Notes under the pieces: generated by a model
Seen by the model: only the letters and a program-made list of their open reading frames with translations
What the model was told of the DNA's origin: nothing
The model's database searches: none
Made by a program: the position numbers and the translations under genes
In this document: piece by piece, positions 30,960-39,306 of the stretch
Numbering within the stretch: position 1 is the stretch's first letter
How the letters are laid out: each line of letters starts with the position of its first letter
Assembly (NCBI GenBank): GCA_034440455.1
Contig: JAWXCB010000014.1
Coordinates: 1 to 42,073 of the forward strand
DNA from: JAWXCB01 sp034440455
Lineage (GTDB): Bacteria > Bacteroidota > Bacteroidia > Chitinophagales > CAIOSU01
Reading direction: 5' to 3'
Length of the DNA: 42,073 nucleotides

Positions 30960-31520
30960 ATGAGCGAGCAAATAATAAAACCTGCCGCAATAGGCCTGCG
31001 CTTTGGCGCGGTGGCGGGCTTGGCATGTGTGCTGCTTACGCTCACGCTCTATCTCATCAGCCCTGAGATGGTGTTCAGTTGGTGGTTTTTCAGCGGCTTC
31101 GCCATTATTGTATTCTTGAAAATCTGGTCGGTATATTCCATCATGAAAGCGAAGCGTGTGGTTGATTTCAAAGAAGGCTTGCAAAGCGCGTTCATGGTGT
31201 CGGTGGTGTCGCTGCTACTGTGGACGACCTTCAACAGCCTGCTCGTGGGCGTGTTTGACCCATCGCTGATTGAAGCGCAAAAGAAAATTTCCATTGAGCG
31301 CACGGCAAGTATGATGGAAAAATTTAACGCGCCCGAAGAGAAGATTGATGAAACGCTTGATGCGATGGAAGAGGAAGATTATAAACCCACCTTTGGCAAG
31401 GTGGCGCTGAACTATGCCTTTTCGCTGTTTGTGGGATTTGTGTATGCCGTGCTCACCGCAGGCATTTTTCATTATGCAAGCAAAGGCAATAAACTACAAC
31501 CGGATTTTTCGCCCAACTAA
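30960..31520 (+). CDS. DUF4199 membrane protein
   Basis: A 186-residue inner-membrane protein of the DUF4199 family, typical of Bacteroidota. Four hydrophobic helices are visible (about 11-33, 40-60, 79-97 and 149-170), with an acidic central loop ('MMEKFNAPEEKIDETLDAME'). It starts 3 bases after the pyrC-like stop and ends 5 bases before the glycosyltransferase start, so the three genes are one operon. The same order (pyrC-like, DUF4199, glycosyltransferase) occurs in several Bacteroidota. The conserved neighbourhood hints at a membrane or cell-envelope job, but the function is not known. Confidence 0.9.
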   Translation: MSEQIIKPAAIGLRFGAVAGLACVLLTLTLYLISPEMVFSWWFFSGFAIIVFLKIWSVYSIMKAKRVVDFKEGLQSAFMVSVVSLLLWTTFNSLLVGVFDPSLIEAQKKISIERTASMMEKFNAPEEKIDETLDAMEEEDYKPTFGKVALNYAFSLFVGFVYAVLTAGIFHYASKGNKLQPDFSPN

Positions 31521-31525
31521 GATTC

Positions 31526-32476
31526 ATGCATATCTCCATCGTCATACCGCTGTTGAATGAGGAAGAATCGCTGGGCGAATTGTTTGCCTGGATAAAAAGC
31601 ACGCTGGAGAAAACAGCATGGACGTATGAAGTGATTTTTGTGGATGATGGCAGCCGCGATAGCTCATGGAGAGTGATTCAATCGCTTGCGGAAAAAAATG
31701 CCGAAGTAAAAGGAATCCGTTTCAGAAGAAACCACGGCAAGTCAGCCGCGCTGAATGAAGGCTTCAAAGCCGCGCAGGGCGATGTGGTGATTACGATGGA
31801 TGCCGACATGCAGGACAGCCCTGAAGAAATTCCCGAACTGTACAAGATGATTGCAGAGCAGGGCTATGACCTTGTTTCGGGCTGGAAGAAAAAACGCCAC
31901 GACCCGATTAGTAAAACCATTCCTTCAAAATTTTTCAATGGAGTGACGGCATCTGTCACCGGCATTAAGTTGCATGATTTTAACTGCGGATTAAAGGCAT
32001 ACAAGAAAGAGGTGGTGCAGGCGGTAGAAATTTATGGCGAGATGCACCGTTTCATTCCCGTGATGGTGAAGAAAGCGGGGGTTGAAAAAATCGGAGAGAG
32101 AGTGGTGCAGCACAGCGAGCGTAAATTCGGCACCACGAAATTCGGCTTGGAGCGCTTTGTAAATGGTTTTTTGGATTTGCTTTCTATCTTGTTCGTGACA
32201 CGCTTTGGTAAACGCCCGATGCACTTGTTTGGCACTGTCGGAACAATCTCATTTATCGTTGGCTTTGGCATCACTCTATGGCTCATCGCAGAAAAGCAAT
32301 ACAAGATTTACCATCACATCCATGTGCGCGATGTAGTTGAACAGCCTCTGTTTTATCTCGCCCTGCTGGCAGTAGTAGTAGGCGTTCAGCTTTTTCTTGC
32401 AGGCTTTCTTGCCGAACTTGTTTCGCGCAGCGCCCCCGACAGGAATCATTATGAAATCGCTGAAAGGGCAGATTGA
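31526..32476 (+). CDS. Family 2 glycosyltransferase, GtrB/DPMS-like, with two C-terminal membrane helices
   Basis: A 316-residue enzyme. The GT-A domain has 'ISIVIPLLNEEESL' (about 3-16), 'VIFVDDGSRDSSW' (about 37-49), the metal-binding 'TMDADMQDSPEEIP' (about 90-103) and 'FNCGLKAYKKE'. Two membrane helices follow near 238-256 and 273-298. This is the layout of dolichyl/undecaprenyl-phosphate sugar transferases (GtrB, DPM1-like), which make a lipid-linked sugar at the membrane. The sugar cannot be determined. It is the last gene of the operon beginning with the dihydroorotase-like gene. The 3' end overlaps the convergent potassium channel gene by 28 bases. Confidence 0.92.
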   Translation: MHISIVIPLLNEEESLGELFAWIKSTLEKTAWTYEVIFVDDGSRDSSWRVIQSLAEKNAEVKGIRFRRNHGKSAALNEGFKAAQGDVVITMDADMQDSPEEIPELYKMIAEQGYDLVSGWKKKRHDPISKTIPSKFFNGVTASVTGIKLHDFNCGLKAYKKEVVQAVEIYGEMHRFIPVMVKKAGVEKIGERVVQHSERKFGTTKFGLERFVNGFLDLLSILFVTRFGKRPMHLFGTVGTISFIVGFGITLWLIAEKQYKIYHHIHVRDVVEQPLFYLALLAVVVGVQLFLAGFLAELVSRSAPDRNHYEIAERAD

Positions 32477-33432
32477 ATAATCGTCACTTTATCATACTCC
32501 CCTACTTTTGTTAAGTCCATCACCATTTTTCCTTCGGAGTTTATGTCGAACGGTCGCCTGAATTTTGCGCCATAAACAAACTGGTCGGCTGTAAATGAGC
32601 GCCTGCTGTAAACCGTTTGTGAAAACACATCATCATATCCTTTCAGCAAGACAAACACTTCCACATCCATTGTTTTTATTTCATCCAATGTTCTTCCAAA
32701 CAAAATACTTTCTTCATCAATCGGGTGATTAATCGTCCAGCTTGTCGGAAACATCGCAATCTTATCAATCTCCAACTGCACCTGCTGAAATCTTCTGAAA
32801 GGTTTGGCGCTGCCGTCATGTTCCATCCAACTGATATTAATACGCGCTTCCATTTCCATGAGCGTAGTGGTCATTTCATTTGCAACGATAAATTGCATGG
32901 CGATGCCGTTTTTAAATGGCGCAATGATAATGTTGTCGCTGTACCTGATTTTTGAAGCGGCTTTTGAAAAGCGTCCATACAGCGTGCCGGTGGCGACCGC
33001 AAACATCATTAAACCAAGAAAGGCTTCAACCGCAGCGAGCGAACTTGCGATATTTCCCACAGGGTGAATGCCCCCGTAACCGACCGTAGTAAATGTTTGG
33101 CAACTGAAGAAAAAGCAACTCAGGAATTTTTCAAATTCATTTTCGCCTCTCACTCCGCTGAGGCTTTCCACGCCAAGCGAGTAATAAACGCTTCCGAAAA
33201 GAAGATTGTCAACGAAATAGAAGCTCACAATTACCAGCCAGTAATGCTTCCATGAAGTGGTGATGAGCCAATGGTAGAGACGAAAATTGCCAAGCAACCT
33301 GCCGGTTTTGCGCTCCATGTTATAGCTGCCGTCAGCATTGATGGTGCGCTGCCGTCCTTTCAGCCCGGTGTGGTCAAGCCCGATATCTTCGCCCGGCTTC
33401 ATGCGGTTAATCACTTTTTTCAGAACGCTCAT
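32449..33432 (-). CDS. Inward-rectifier potassium channel (KirBac-like)
   Basis: A 327-residue K+ channel. The N-terminal slide helix region and first membrane helix ('YWLVIVSFYFVDNLLFGSVY') are followed by the pore loop with filter TTVGYGG at 115-121. A second helix ('LAAVEAFLGLMMFAVATGTL') is followed by a ~185-residue cytoplasmic Ig-like Kir domain with 'IIIAPFKNGIAMQFIVANE' and 'FPTSWTINHPIDEES'. It works as a tetramer in the inner membrane and carries K+ with gating by ligands or lipids. The 28-base tail-to-tail overlap with the glycosyltransferase gene is notable. No promoter was identified. Confidence 0.95.
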   Translation of the reverse strand: MSVLKKVINRMKPGEDIGLDHTGLKGRQRTINADGSYNMERKTGRLLGNFRLYHWLITTSWKHYWLVIVSFYFVDNLLFGSVYYSLGVESLSGVRGENEFEKFLSCFFFSCQTFTTVGYGGIHPVGNIASSLAAVEAFLGLMMFAVATGTLYGRFSKAASKIRYSDNIIIAPFKNGIAMQFIVANEMTTTLMEMEARINISWMEHDGSAKPFRRFQQVQLEIDKIAMFPTSWTINHPIDEESILFGRTLDEIKTMDVEVFVLLKGYDDVFSQTVYSRRSFTADQFVYGAKFRRPFDINSEGKMVMDLTKVGEYDKVTIIQSALSAIS

Positions 33433-33444
33433 TGCTGGATTGTT

Positions 33445-34101
33445 TTAGTCAAAATTATACTTGATACTATTTCTCAGCACAGTAGGGTCATCCTCTCCCG
33501 GCTTGCCGTAGATGGCGAGCGTGATTGCATACATCAGCATATCCGCAACAGTTTTTAAAATCAGGAAGATGGTGAGGTGAGAAAATGTTTTGAGAAATGC
33601 AGGAAGTAAAATTGTGAGGTGCATCGGCACAATGCGCAGATAAGGAAGAAAGAAAAGTGTGCCGGGGTTTGTCTTGTATTCCTTTTCCCACTGCTTTGCG
33701 CGAAAGAAATTCCAAGCCTGGTCAAGCAGCATCGCGCCAACAGAAGCCTCCAGCAATCCAAAGTCAACGCGTTCGTTTGCATCGGTGATAGTAAATAGAA
33801 AGACGAAATATGCAAGATGAAACCCGCCATAATGCACTGCAAAAAACGGAGCAAGGCATCCGCGAGCCTGCCCGTCAGTCGTGACTGGTTCATCATTTAT
33901 CGTCATGAAACCCGGCTTAATGTTTCTGACGGTGGCAAGATTCAGAAAATTGGAAAAGCCGATGATTACGCTTTGACACCAATAAATCCAAACTAAAGTT
34001 TTAAAGCCCGTGCCATAATAGAGATAGTAAGCTATGATGGCAAGATTAATAACCAGCAGCGACCAGAAAGATCTATCGCTAAATATTTGCTTGATTTTCA
34101 T
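33445..34101 (-). CDS. DUF6498 membrane protein
   Basis: A 218-residue polytopic protein with about six hydrophobic helices. 'LVWIYWCQSVIIGFSNFLNL' (about 34-53), a hydrophilic loop, 'FFAVHYGGFHLAYFVFLF' and 'LRIVPMHLTILL' are the recognisable features of DUF6498 proteins. The His-Tyr-Gly-Gly-Phe-His segment and the later R-x-x-P-M-H segment contain conserved histidines and could bind metal or haem, but this is speculation. The gene ends 12 bases upstream of the potassium channel start on the same strand, so it may be cotranscribed. Function unknown. Confidence 0.82.
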   Translation of the reverse strand: MKIKQIFSDRSFWSLLVINLAIIAYYLYYGTGFKTLVWIYWCQSVIIGFSNFLNLATVRNIKPGFMTINDEPVTTDGQARGCLAPFFAVHYGGFHLAYFVFLFTITDANERVDFGLLEASVGAMLLDQAWNFFRAKQWEKEYKTNPGTLFFLPYLRIVPMHLTILLPAFLKTFSHLTIFLILKTVADMLMYAITLAIYGKPGEDDPTVLRNSIKYNFD

Positions 34102-34110
34102 TCTGCTGAT

Positions 34111-35103
34111 TTAAACCGAAACAACTTTTGCCTTTAATGTTGCAATGAATTCGTTTTGCGCTTTGCGCTTTTGCAAATCACCTGTGTCGGCTTTTGCGAG
34201 CGCAAGTTTTTTCAGTTGCTTGTTTTCTTCGACAAACGCTTTAAGTTGTTCATCAGAAAAATGCAGATGCGCAGGAGGTTGCAACACACGCTGATAGCCG
34301 AGCCTTTCAAGTACGTCTCCGGCAACAGTTTCGAAGATTGCAATTTCATCGCGCGAAAGTTCTTTCTCGAATTTGTGCGCGTTATTTTTCAAAATGGGCT
34401 TCGTCACATTCGCCCACATCTTGCCTGACTCGGCTGTCTTGTGCGATTCGTCTGACGCATAATAATTCAATATTTCATCGCGGTAGGCAAGCCCTATTTT
34501 GTCGCAGAGTTGCCGCATGATTTTTTCGGGATTAGCAATCAGGTCTTCGTACTTAATCACCATGAAGCGGTCATCCGGCAGCGATGCAATGTAATTGAGA
34601 GCAAGTTCCTGCTCTTTTTTCCATTTGCTCGCTAAATGATAGATATGCTTCTCCCCTACCATAATTTTTTTGAACGATGCGGCAACATCACGACCATCGC
34701 GCTCTAAGTAAATAATGAAGGGTTTGTAATCTTCCTTTTCAAACGCATCAAGAAAAATCACCGACTCTAAACTTTTGCAACACCACACTGATTTATTCTT
34801 CTGAGCGCATTTATATTCATGCATGCGGATGAAAATTTCCAGCAACCTCCGTTTGCCGCATCGGGAAAAGATTGCAGCTCGGTCAAACTTTTTATCATCC
34901 CACAACACGGGATTTAATTCTACCAGCGTACATACATCTTCAATCAACGCCTTGAAGTTGAATTCATTTTCAAGATTGCCATACACAGGCAGCAGCGGAT
35001 AAAACGTGAGCAGGATATGCGGAGGATGCGGGGCAAACATTTCAGGCAGTTGATTCAGCATCAGCCGCAGCAGGTTGGAACCCGAGCGTTGCGTACCTAT
35101 CAT
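34111..35103 (-). CDS. Sulfotransferase family protein
   Basis: A cytosolic protein of ~330 residues. The PAPS 5'-phosphosulfate loop is visible right at the start ('IGTQRSGSNLLRLML'), and the 3'-phosphate site is 'IIYLERDGRDVAASFKKI'. The C-terminal segment 'VIKYEDLIANPEKIMRQLC' also fits bacterial sulfotransferases, which move a sulfo group from PAPS to a hydroxyl or amine. Substrate unknown. The start is uncertain: ATG 35103 truncates the first strand, whereas in-frame TTGs at 35109, 35133 and 35208 would extend it. A start at 35208 would sit 2 bases from the divergent YhhN gene and leave no room for promoters. Confidence 0.8.
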   Translation of the reverse strand: MIGTQRSGSNLLRLMLNQLPEMFAPHPPHILLTFYPLLPVYGNLENEFNFKALIEDVCTLVELNPVLWDDKKFDRAAIFSRCGKRRLLEIFIRMHEYKCAQKNKSVWCCKSLESVIFLDAFEKEDYKPFIIYLERDGRDVAASFKKIMVGEKHIYHLASKWKKEQELALNYIASLPDDRFMVIKYEDLIANPEKIMRQLCDKIGLAYRDEILNYYASDESHKTAESGKMWANVTKPILKNNAHKFEKELSRDEIAIFETVAGDVLERLGYQRVLQPPAHLHFSDEQLKAFVEENKQLKKLALAKADTGDLQKRKAQNEFIATLKAKVVSV

Positions 35104-35209
35104 CTGCAACGCTTTGTATCGAAGTAAACTCAATGGAAGAATCTCTTTGGCATTTTTAAAACTTCGTGAAATTAGCAGAAACAAGTAATTTACCAGCAAA
35201 CACAACACA

Positions 35210-35896
35210 ATGTCTTTTCTATTTCAACTTCTTTTTTGGCTTGCCGCAATTCTGCATCTATCCGCCATTGTCTTAGACAATCCGGAACTTCGTTTCTTTA
35301 GCAAGCCCTTACTGATGCCACTATTAATTGCGTGGTATTTCATCGAAACGAAACAAAACCGAACACCGATTCATTTCATCATGATGATTGGTTTTGTTTT
35401 TTCCTGCGCGGGCGATGTATTTTTAATGGAAACAACTGAAGATAAAGCTGAATTGTATTTTCTGCTGGGGCTTGTTTCATTTTTAATCACGCATGTCTTG
35501 TATATCATTTCATTCACAAAAGAAGTTGCCGGAACAAAAGGCGAATTGCTGTTAAAGAAAAAACCGTTTCTCGCGCTGCCTGTTATCGCGCTTGCGGGCG
35601 CACTCATTGCTTTAGTATTCAACCGGATTGAACCGGCTATGCAGATTCCCGTAATAGTATATGCCTCTGTAATTACGGTGATGGTAATAATGGCAATCAA
35701 CAGACACAAGAAAGTATCCGCGCAAAGTTTTCAGCTTACAATCATCGGAGCATTGCTGTTTATGTTTTCCGATAGCCTCATTGCGTTGAATAAATTTTAT
35801 TTCAACGGAACGCTTTGGAATGCAAGTTTGCTTATTATGCTCACGTATATCACAGGTCAGTTTCTGATAGCGAAGGGAACAGTTAAAACAACTTGA
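35210..35896 (+). CDS. YhhN family (lysoplasmalogenase-like) membrane protein
   Basis: A 228-residue membrane protein with about eight helices. YhhN motifs: 'FFSKPLLMPLLIAWYFIE' (about 29-46), 'GFVFSCAGDVFLM' (about 62-74, with the conserved Asp), 'GLVSFLITHVLYIISF', and 'GALLFMFSDSLIALNKF' (about 183-199). Mammalian TMEM86B and some bacterial members hydrolyse the vinyl-ether bond of lysoplasmalogens, but activity here is unproven. The next gene starts 2 bases after its stop. The neighbourhood (DUF445, UbiB kinase) suggests a role in membrane lipids or envelope. Confidence 0.9.
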   Translation: MSFLFQLLFWLAAILHLSAIVLDNPELRFFSKPLLMPLLIAWYFIETKQNRTPIHFIMMIGFVFSCAGDVFLMETTEDKAELYFLLGLVSFLITHVLYIISFTKEVAGTKGELLLKKKPFLALPVIALAGALIALVFNRIEPAMQIPVIVYASVITVMVIMAINRHKKVSAQSFQLTIIGALLFMFSDSLIALNKFYFNGTLWNASLLIMLTYITGQFLIAKGTVKTT

Positions 35897-35898
35897 GC

Positions 35899-36498
35899 AT
35901 GACGATTCAGCTATTTGCTCTTCCTGTAATTGCCGCGCTCATCGGGTGGTTCACCAACTTCATTGCAATCAAGATGCTATTTCACCCGCAGAAAAAAATC
36001 AAGTTTCTGTTTTGGAATATTCAAGGTGTTTTTCCCAAGCGGCAGCGCCTCGTTGCGGAGAAAATCGGCAAATTGGTTGCTGCGGAATTACTCTCGCTGC
36101 ATGATATTAAAGAGCGTATCAATCAGCCGGAAACGCTTGATATGATTAATCAGAAAATCGAATTGAAAATTGAAAATTATCTCACCACTACTTTTCCCGC
36201 TAACTATCCGGTGATGGCATTTTTCGTGAGCAAGAAAACAAAGGAGAAACTGAAACATGATTTTCTGGAAGAAGTAGATGAACTTGCTCCTCAAATTGTA
36301 GCGCAGTATATCGCCAACATGGAGGACGCTTTGCAAATCGAAAAGATTATCGAAGATAAAATCGCGCTGCTTTCGCCCTCAAAATTAGAAAACCTGATTC
36401 TGCAAATTCTTCAAAAAGAATTTCGCTTCATCGAACTCTCAGGCGCGGTTTTGGGATTTGTCATCGGACTGATTCAAGTAGGGATTGTGCTGTTGTAA
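35899..36498 (+). CDS. DUF445 family membrane protein
   Basis: A 199-residue protein. It has an N-terminal membrane helix with 'LIGWFTNFIAIKMLFHP' (about 15-31), the DUF445 signature, then a helical soluble region ('GVFPKRQRLVAEKIGKLV'), and a C-terminal hydrophobic helix ('LGFVIGLIQVGIVLL'). Family members are found next to envelope genes; function unknown. I chose the ATG at 35899, because the upstream TTG at 35893 lies inside the previous gene's stop context. Its stop codon is part of a hairpin that separates it from the convergent UbiB gene. Confidence 0.88.
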   Translation: MTIQLFALPVIAALIGWFTNFIAIKMLFHPQKKIKFLFWNIQGVFPKRQRLVAEKIGKLVAAELLSLHDIKERINQPETLDMINQKIELKIENYLTTTFPANYPVMAFFVSKKTKEKLKHDFLEEVDELAPQIVAQYIANMEDALQIEKIIEDKIALLSPSKLENLILQILQKEFRFIELSGAVLGFVIGLIQVGIVLL

Positions 36499-36513
36499 GC
36501 GCAGAAGCGCTTA
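36496..36513. terminator. Short convergent hairpin
   Basis: TAAGCGC pairs with GCGCTTA (7-bp perfect stem, loop AGAA). It includes the DUF445 stop codon and lies in the 17-base gap to the UbiB gene. Short T-rich sequence follows, so termination is plausible but weak. Confidence 0.45.
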
Positions 36514-36515
36514 CC

Positions 36516-38204
36516 CTATTTGTAAACTCTTCTCCGCAAGATCGAATACACCAATATCGCAAACAAGCCGGATGCGGTAAAGAATCCGGTAAGGCTCAGG
36601 TAAGGATAACCCGTTGGGGAGATAGCTTGTGGCGGCAAGTCGGCAAGCATCACAAGTGACGAACCAATAATCAGCGCTACGATAATCAGCGTGATGGCAA
36701 TGCGATTAGTAACGCTATCTAATTTTTTCAGGAGATAACCGTAGCCCTGATGCTCCACTTCAAAATGCAGCTTGCCTTTGTTCGTCTTCGTTACGATTTC
36801 CCGTATTTCAAGAGGAAAATTGTTGAGGAATGAAGTGAGCGAAGATGCGCGGTGCGAAAGTTCGGTCACTAGATTTTTCGGTTTCAACTGCTCCTTAATC
36901 AGCTTTGCGCCATACGGTCTGATAAACTCATACGTGTTGAACTTTGGATGCAGCGTTTTTCCCAAGCCTTCAAGAATCGCAAACGCGCGGAAGATGAGGA
37001 AGACGCTGCCCGGCACGCGCATCTTATTATCGTACATGATTTTTTGCAGCCGTGCAATCATATCGGCAATGTTACTCTCACTTACATCGAGTGAGGCATA
37101 ATCTTCAATCAGGTCATTGAGGTCATATTCAAACTGGCGCTCATCGTTGATTTGATCTTCGATGGACAACTTCTTCAAGTACATCGCCATGTCTTTTGCA
37201 TCCTGCTTGGCAAAGCTGATGAAGATGCCCGCGAAGTTGAATTTGTCTTTCGGCATCAGTTGCCCCACCATGCCGAAGTCAATGAGCGCAATCACGCCAT
37301 CCTGCCGCACAAAAACATTTCCCGGATGCGGGTCGGCATGGAAGAATCCGTATTCAAAAATCATGGTGAGATAAATACTCATGCCGTTTTCGGCAACCTT
37401 GGCGGGGTCAAGCCCCCATGCACGCAGTTGCGGCATGTCTGAAATTTTGCACCCTTCCGAAAACTCAATCACCAGCACTTTTTCTGTTGAATAATCGCGG
37501 TAGGCTTTCGGGATGTAAAAATTTTTATGCTCTTTGTAAGTTTCTCTGAAGCGGTCAATGTTGCGGGCTTCATTGCGATAATCCATCTCTTTGCTCATGG
37601 TGCGCTCAAAAGCGAGCACCACATCCATCGCATTGATAACGCCCTGCCGTTGCAGGTACCGTTCGGTGCGCGTTACCGCTTCTTTGATGATTGCAATATC
37701 GCGCTCCACAATTTCCTTCACTTCGGGACGCTGCACTTTCACCACCACCCTTTGCCCGCTCTTCAATTTCGCACGATGTACCTGCCCGATAGAGGCAGAG
37801 GCAAGCGGACGCTCTTCAAACTCGGCAAAAACGTCTTCAACTTCACCGCCCAGTTCAGAACGGATGATTTCACGCACCACTTCATACTTGAATGGAGGAA
37901 CGCTGTCCTGCAATTTCTCCAACTCTTTGATGAGCGGCTCCGGTAGCATGTCGGGGCGGTTGCTGAGTACCTGCGCCAACTTGACAAATGTAGGTCCCAA
38001 CTCTTCCGCTACCATGCGGATGCGTTCATAGCGGGTATATTCAAGGGCAGGACGCTCCTGCCGCATCCAGGAAATACGCATCCGCTCAGGCACGAAGTTG
38101 CGCATGGTGGAGTTGGCGATTACGTCTTCAAAACCATACTTCACCAGCACCGCGATGATTTCGCGTGTTCTGCCGATATTGCGAAAAGTTTGGTTGAATA
38201 TCAA
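36516..38204 (-). CDS. AarF/UbiB/ABC1 family atypical kinase
   Basis: A 562-residue ABC1/UbiB-type protein-kinase-like ATPase linked to quinone/isoprenoid lipid metabolism. 'LGPTFVKLAQVLSNRPDMLP' (about 69-88, with Lys75 of the K-x-x-Q motif), 'ASIGQVHRAKLKSGQ' with the Ala-rich loop, the catalytic loop HADPHPGN at 289-296, and 'IDFGMVGQL' (DFG) are visible. The C-terminus has two membrane helices (about 495-515 and 538-558). Translation starts with TTG at 38204: the family starts 'M-x-F-N-x-T', a TAA precedes it by two codons, and there is no ATG or GTG. Phasin and this gene are neighbours, as in other Bacteroidota. Confidence 0.93.
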   Translation of the reverse strand: MIFNQTFRNIGRTREIIAVLVKYGFEDVIANSTMRNFVPERMRISWMRQERPALEYTRYERIRMVAEELGPTFVKLAQVLSNRPDMLPEPLIKELEKLQDSVPPFKYEVVREIIRSELGGEVEDVFAEFEERPLASASIGQVHRAKLKSGQRVVVKVQRPEVKEIVERDIAIIKEAVTRTERYLQRQGVINAMDVVLAFERTMSKEMDYRNEARNIDRFRETYKEHKNFYIPKAYRDYSTEKVLVIEFSEGCKISDMPQLRAWGLDPAKVAENGMSIYLTMIFEYGFFHADPHPGNVFVRQDGVIALIDFGMVGQLMPKDKFNFAGIFISFAKQDAKDMAMYLKKLSIEDQINDERQFEYDLNDLIEDYASLDVSESNIADMIARLQKIMYDNKMRVPGSVFLIFRAFAILEGLGKTLHPKFNTYEFIRPYGAKLIKEQLKPKNLVTELSHRASSLTSFLNNFPLEIREIVTKTNKGKLHFEVEHQGYGYLLKKLDSVTNRIAITLIIVALIIGSSLVMLADLPPQAISPTGYPYLSLTGFFTASGLFAILVYSILRRRVYK

Positions 38205-38305
38205 AACTTACCTCTTATTGCGCTTACGAAATTCATGGAAAGGGGAACAAAGGTAGGGTACAAAAAGGCTATATCAAAGCCTTTACGCAGCTTCTTCGCT
38301 AAAAA

Positions 38306-38333
38306 AAATGCCGGACAAAATTGTCCGGCATTT
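38306..38333 (-). terminator. Rho-independent terminator of the phasin gene
   Basis: AAATGCCGGACA and TGTCCGGCATTT form a 12-bp stem with a 4-base loop. On the minus strand a run of eight T follows, 24 bases after the phasin stop. Confidence 0.85.
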
Positions 38334-38356
38334 ATTTCGACTCCTAAGGTCAGCGC

Positions 38357-38686
38357 TTAAACAGCAGCAGCCTTTTCTTTCTTAGAAGTGTGGTGCGTCT
38401 TTCCAAGCTTAGCTTCCAAGTCAGCTACGCGCTTTCTCATCACCTCCAATTCTTCTTCTTCGTTCTTTTCAGAAACGCCCAACTTCTGGGAGATTTCCTT
38501 TACGCGGTGTTCAAACTCTTCTTTTGCAGTTTCGGCTTTTTCAAACCACTCATCTACCAGCTTTTTGCCTTCTGTGCTGGAAATACTGCCTTTGTCAACC
38601 AAATCGTGAACGGTTTTGGTGAATTTTTCAGAAGTGTCGGCAACGAGGTCCACTCCTGCATACAAAAACTTTTTTAATGGATCCAT
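38357..38686 (-). CDS. Phasin family / granule-associated-type protein
   Basis: A 109-residue, highly helical protein ('KKFLYAGVDLVADTSEKFTK', then 'LVDKGSISSTEGKKLVDEWF', then 'VMRKRVADLEAKLG'). It fits the phasin/PhaI-like superfamily, small amphipathic coiled-coil proteins that coat storage granules or act as stress-related scaffolds. I saw no polyhydroxyalkanoate synthase here, so the granule role is not supported by context. I chose the ATG at 38686; an upstream in-frame start 18 codons earlier adds an unrelated N-terminus. It has a -7 element TACTTTTG on the minus strand and a strong terminator, so it is probably monocistronic. Confidence 0.78.
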   Translation of the reverse strand: MDPLKKFLYAGVDLVADTSEKFTKTVHDLVDKGSISSTEGKKLVDEWFEKAETAKEEFEHRVKEISQKLGVSEKNEEEELEVMRKRVADLEAKLGKTHHTSKKEKAAAV

Positions 38687-38727
38687 TTGTTTAGGATTTA
38701 TAAGGTTAAGAAAATAATTTTCTGACG

Positions 38728-38735
38728 CAAAAGTA
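38728..38735 (-). promoter_or_regulatory. Bacteroidota -7 promoter element (phasin gene)
   Basis: The minus strand reads TACTTTTG, an exact TAnnTTTG match, 42 bases before the ATG at 38686. Confidence 0.6.
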
Positions 38736-39038
38736 AACAACAGGAATCATGCCACCGAAAAATGTGTGTTAATTTTTTAAAAAATTTATGCACATCTGGC
38801 AAATTTGACTTAAACCCTGACAAATAGAGCATAAATTATCTGACAAAGCGCATGAAATTGAAAAATTGACCGATTGTTTTGCGATTTGTGAAAAAAGTTG
38901 CTGATTTTTTTCAACTTTCAAGACCAAAGCATGCATTCCGCTGCTTTCAACGCGGTTTTTTTTGAATAAAAAGGCGGCTTATGTGAAAATTGCGGAATCT
39001 TACCGCCAAAAAAATGAATTTGAGCCTGCGGAAATTGC
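38736..39038. other. AT-rich intergenic region
   Basis: About 300 bases without a gene. It contains the perfect palindrome AATTTTTTAAAAAATT (38771-38786) and three separated CTGACAAA / TTTGAC half-site-like words near 38808-38850, but no complete TGA-N6-TCA operator. A weak CCGC...GCGG stem followed by T8 (about 38938-38965) could terminate rightward transcription. Confidence 0.45.
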
Positions 39039-39170
39039 TTAGCGCTTCGGGCAGCGCTTACACTGCTTACCGTCTTTATAGCTCTTGCAGCACTTATCCT
39101 TTTTCTTCTGCGCACTGAATTTTGAAAGCAGGTGCTTCAACTGGCAAAGACTTGTCACCGGAACATTCAT
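39039..39170 (-). CDS. Small cysteine-rich cationic protein (43 aa)
   Basis: A leftward 43-residue protein from ATG 39170. An N-terminal 'SLCQLKHLLSKFSAQKKKDK' is followed by a tail with C-C-x8-C-x2-C ('CCKSYKDGKQCKRCPKR'). Four of its five cysteines lie in the last 17 residues among Lys/Arg, a pattern I know from small Bacteroidota proteins ('KKCCKKYKKGKxCKxCP'). They may bind Zn or Fe-S, or form disulphides; unproven. An in-frame upstream ATG (39230) would lengthen it to 63 residues with no family support. It is divergent from the kinase gene at 39307. Confidence 0.65.
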   Translation of the reverse strand: MNVPVTSLCQLKHLLSKFSAQKKKDKCCKSYKDGKQCKRCPKR

Positions 39171-39280
39171 TTGTAATAATTGAACATCGAAGTTCTGCCA
39201 TTTCATTTCAGCTTTCCACTGCTTTTCCAAGAATACCTACAAGTAGCTATCCGGATATCTAAGTTTAGAGTTTCTCTCTT

Positions 39281-39288
39281 TATCTTTA
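39281..39288 (+). promoter_or_regulatory. Possible -7 element of the kinase operon
   Basis: TATCTTTA is one base from TAnnTTTG, 18 bases before the kinase ATG at 39307. Confidence 0.35.
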
Positions 39289-39306
39289 GCGGAAATAGGG
39301 AATATT

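Noticed and set aside
34111..35208. TTG at 35208 as sulfotransferase start, giving an N-terminal membrane helix
   Set aside because: It would lie 2 bases from the divergent YhhN start and leave no promoter space; the PAPS-binding loop begins near 35103.
38918..39115. 65-codon leftward frame next to the Cys-rich gene
   Set aside because: Overlaps the 39039-39170 gene in another frame and has no family-like motif.
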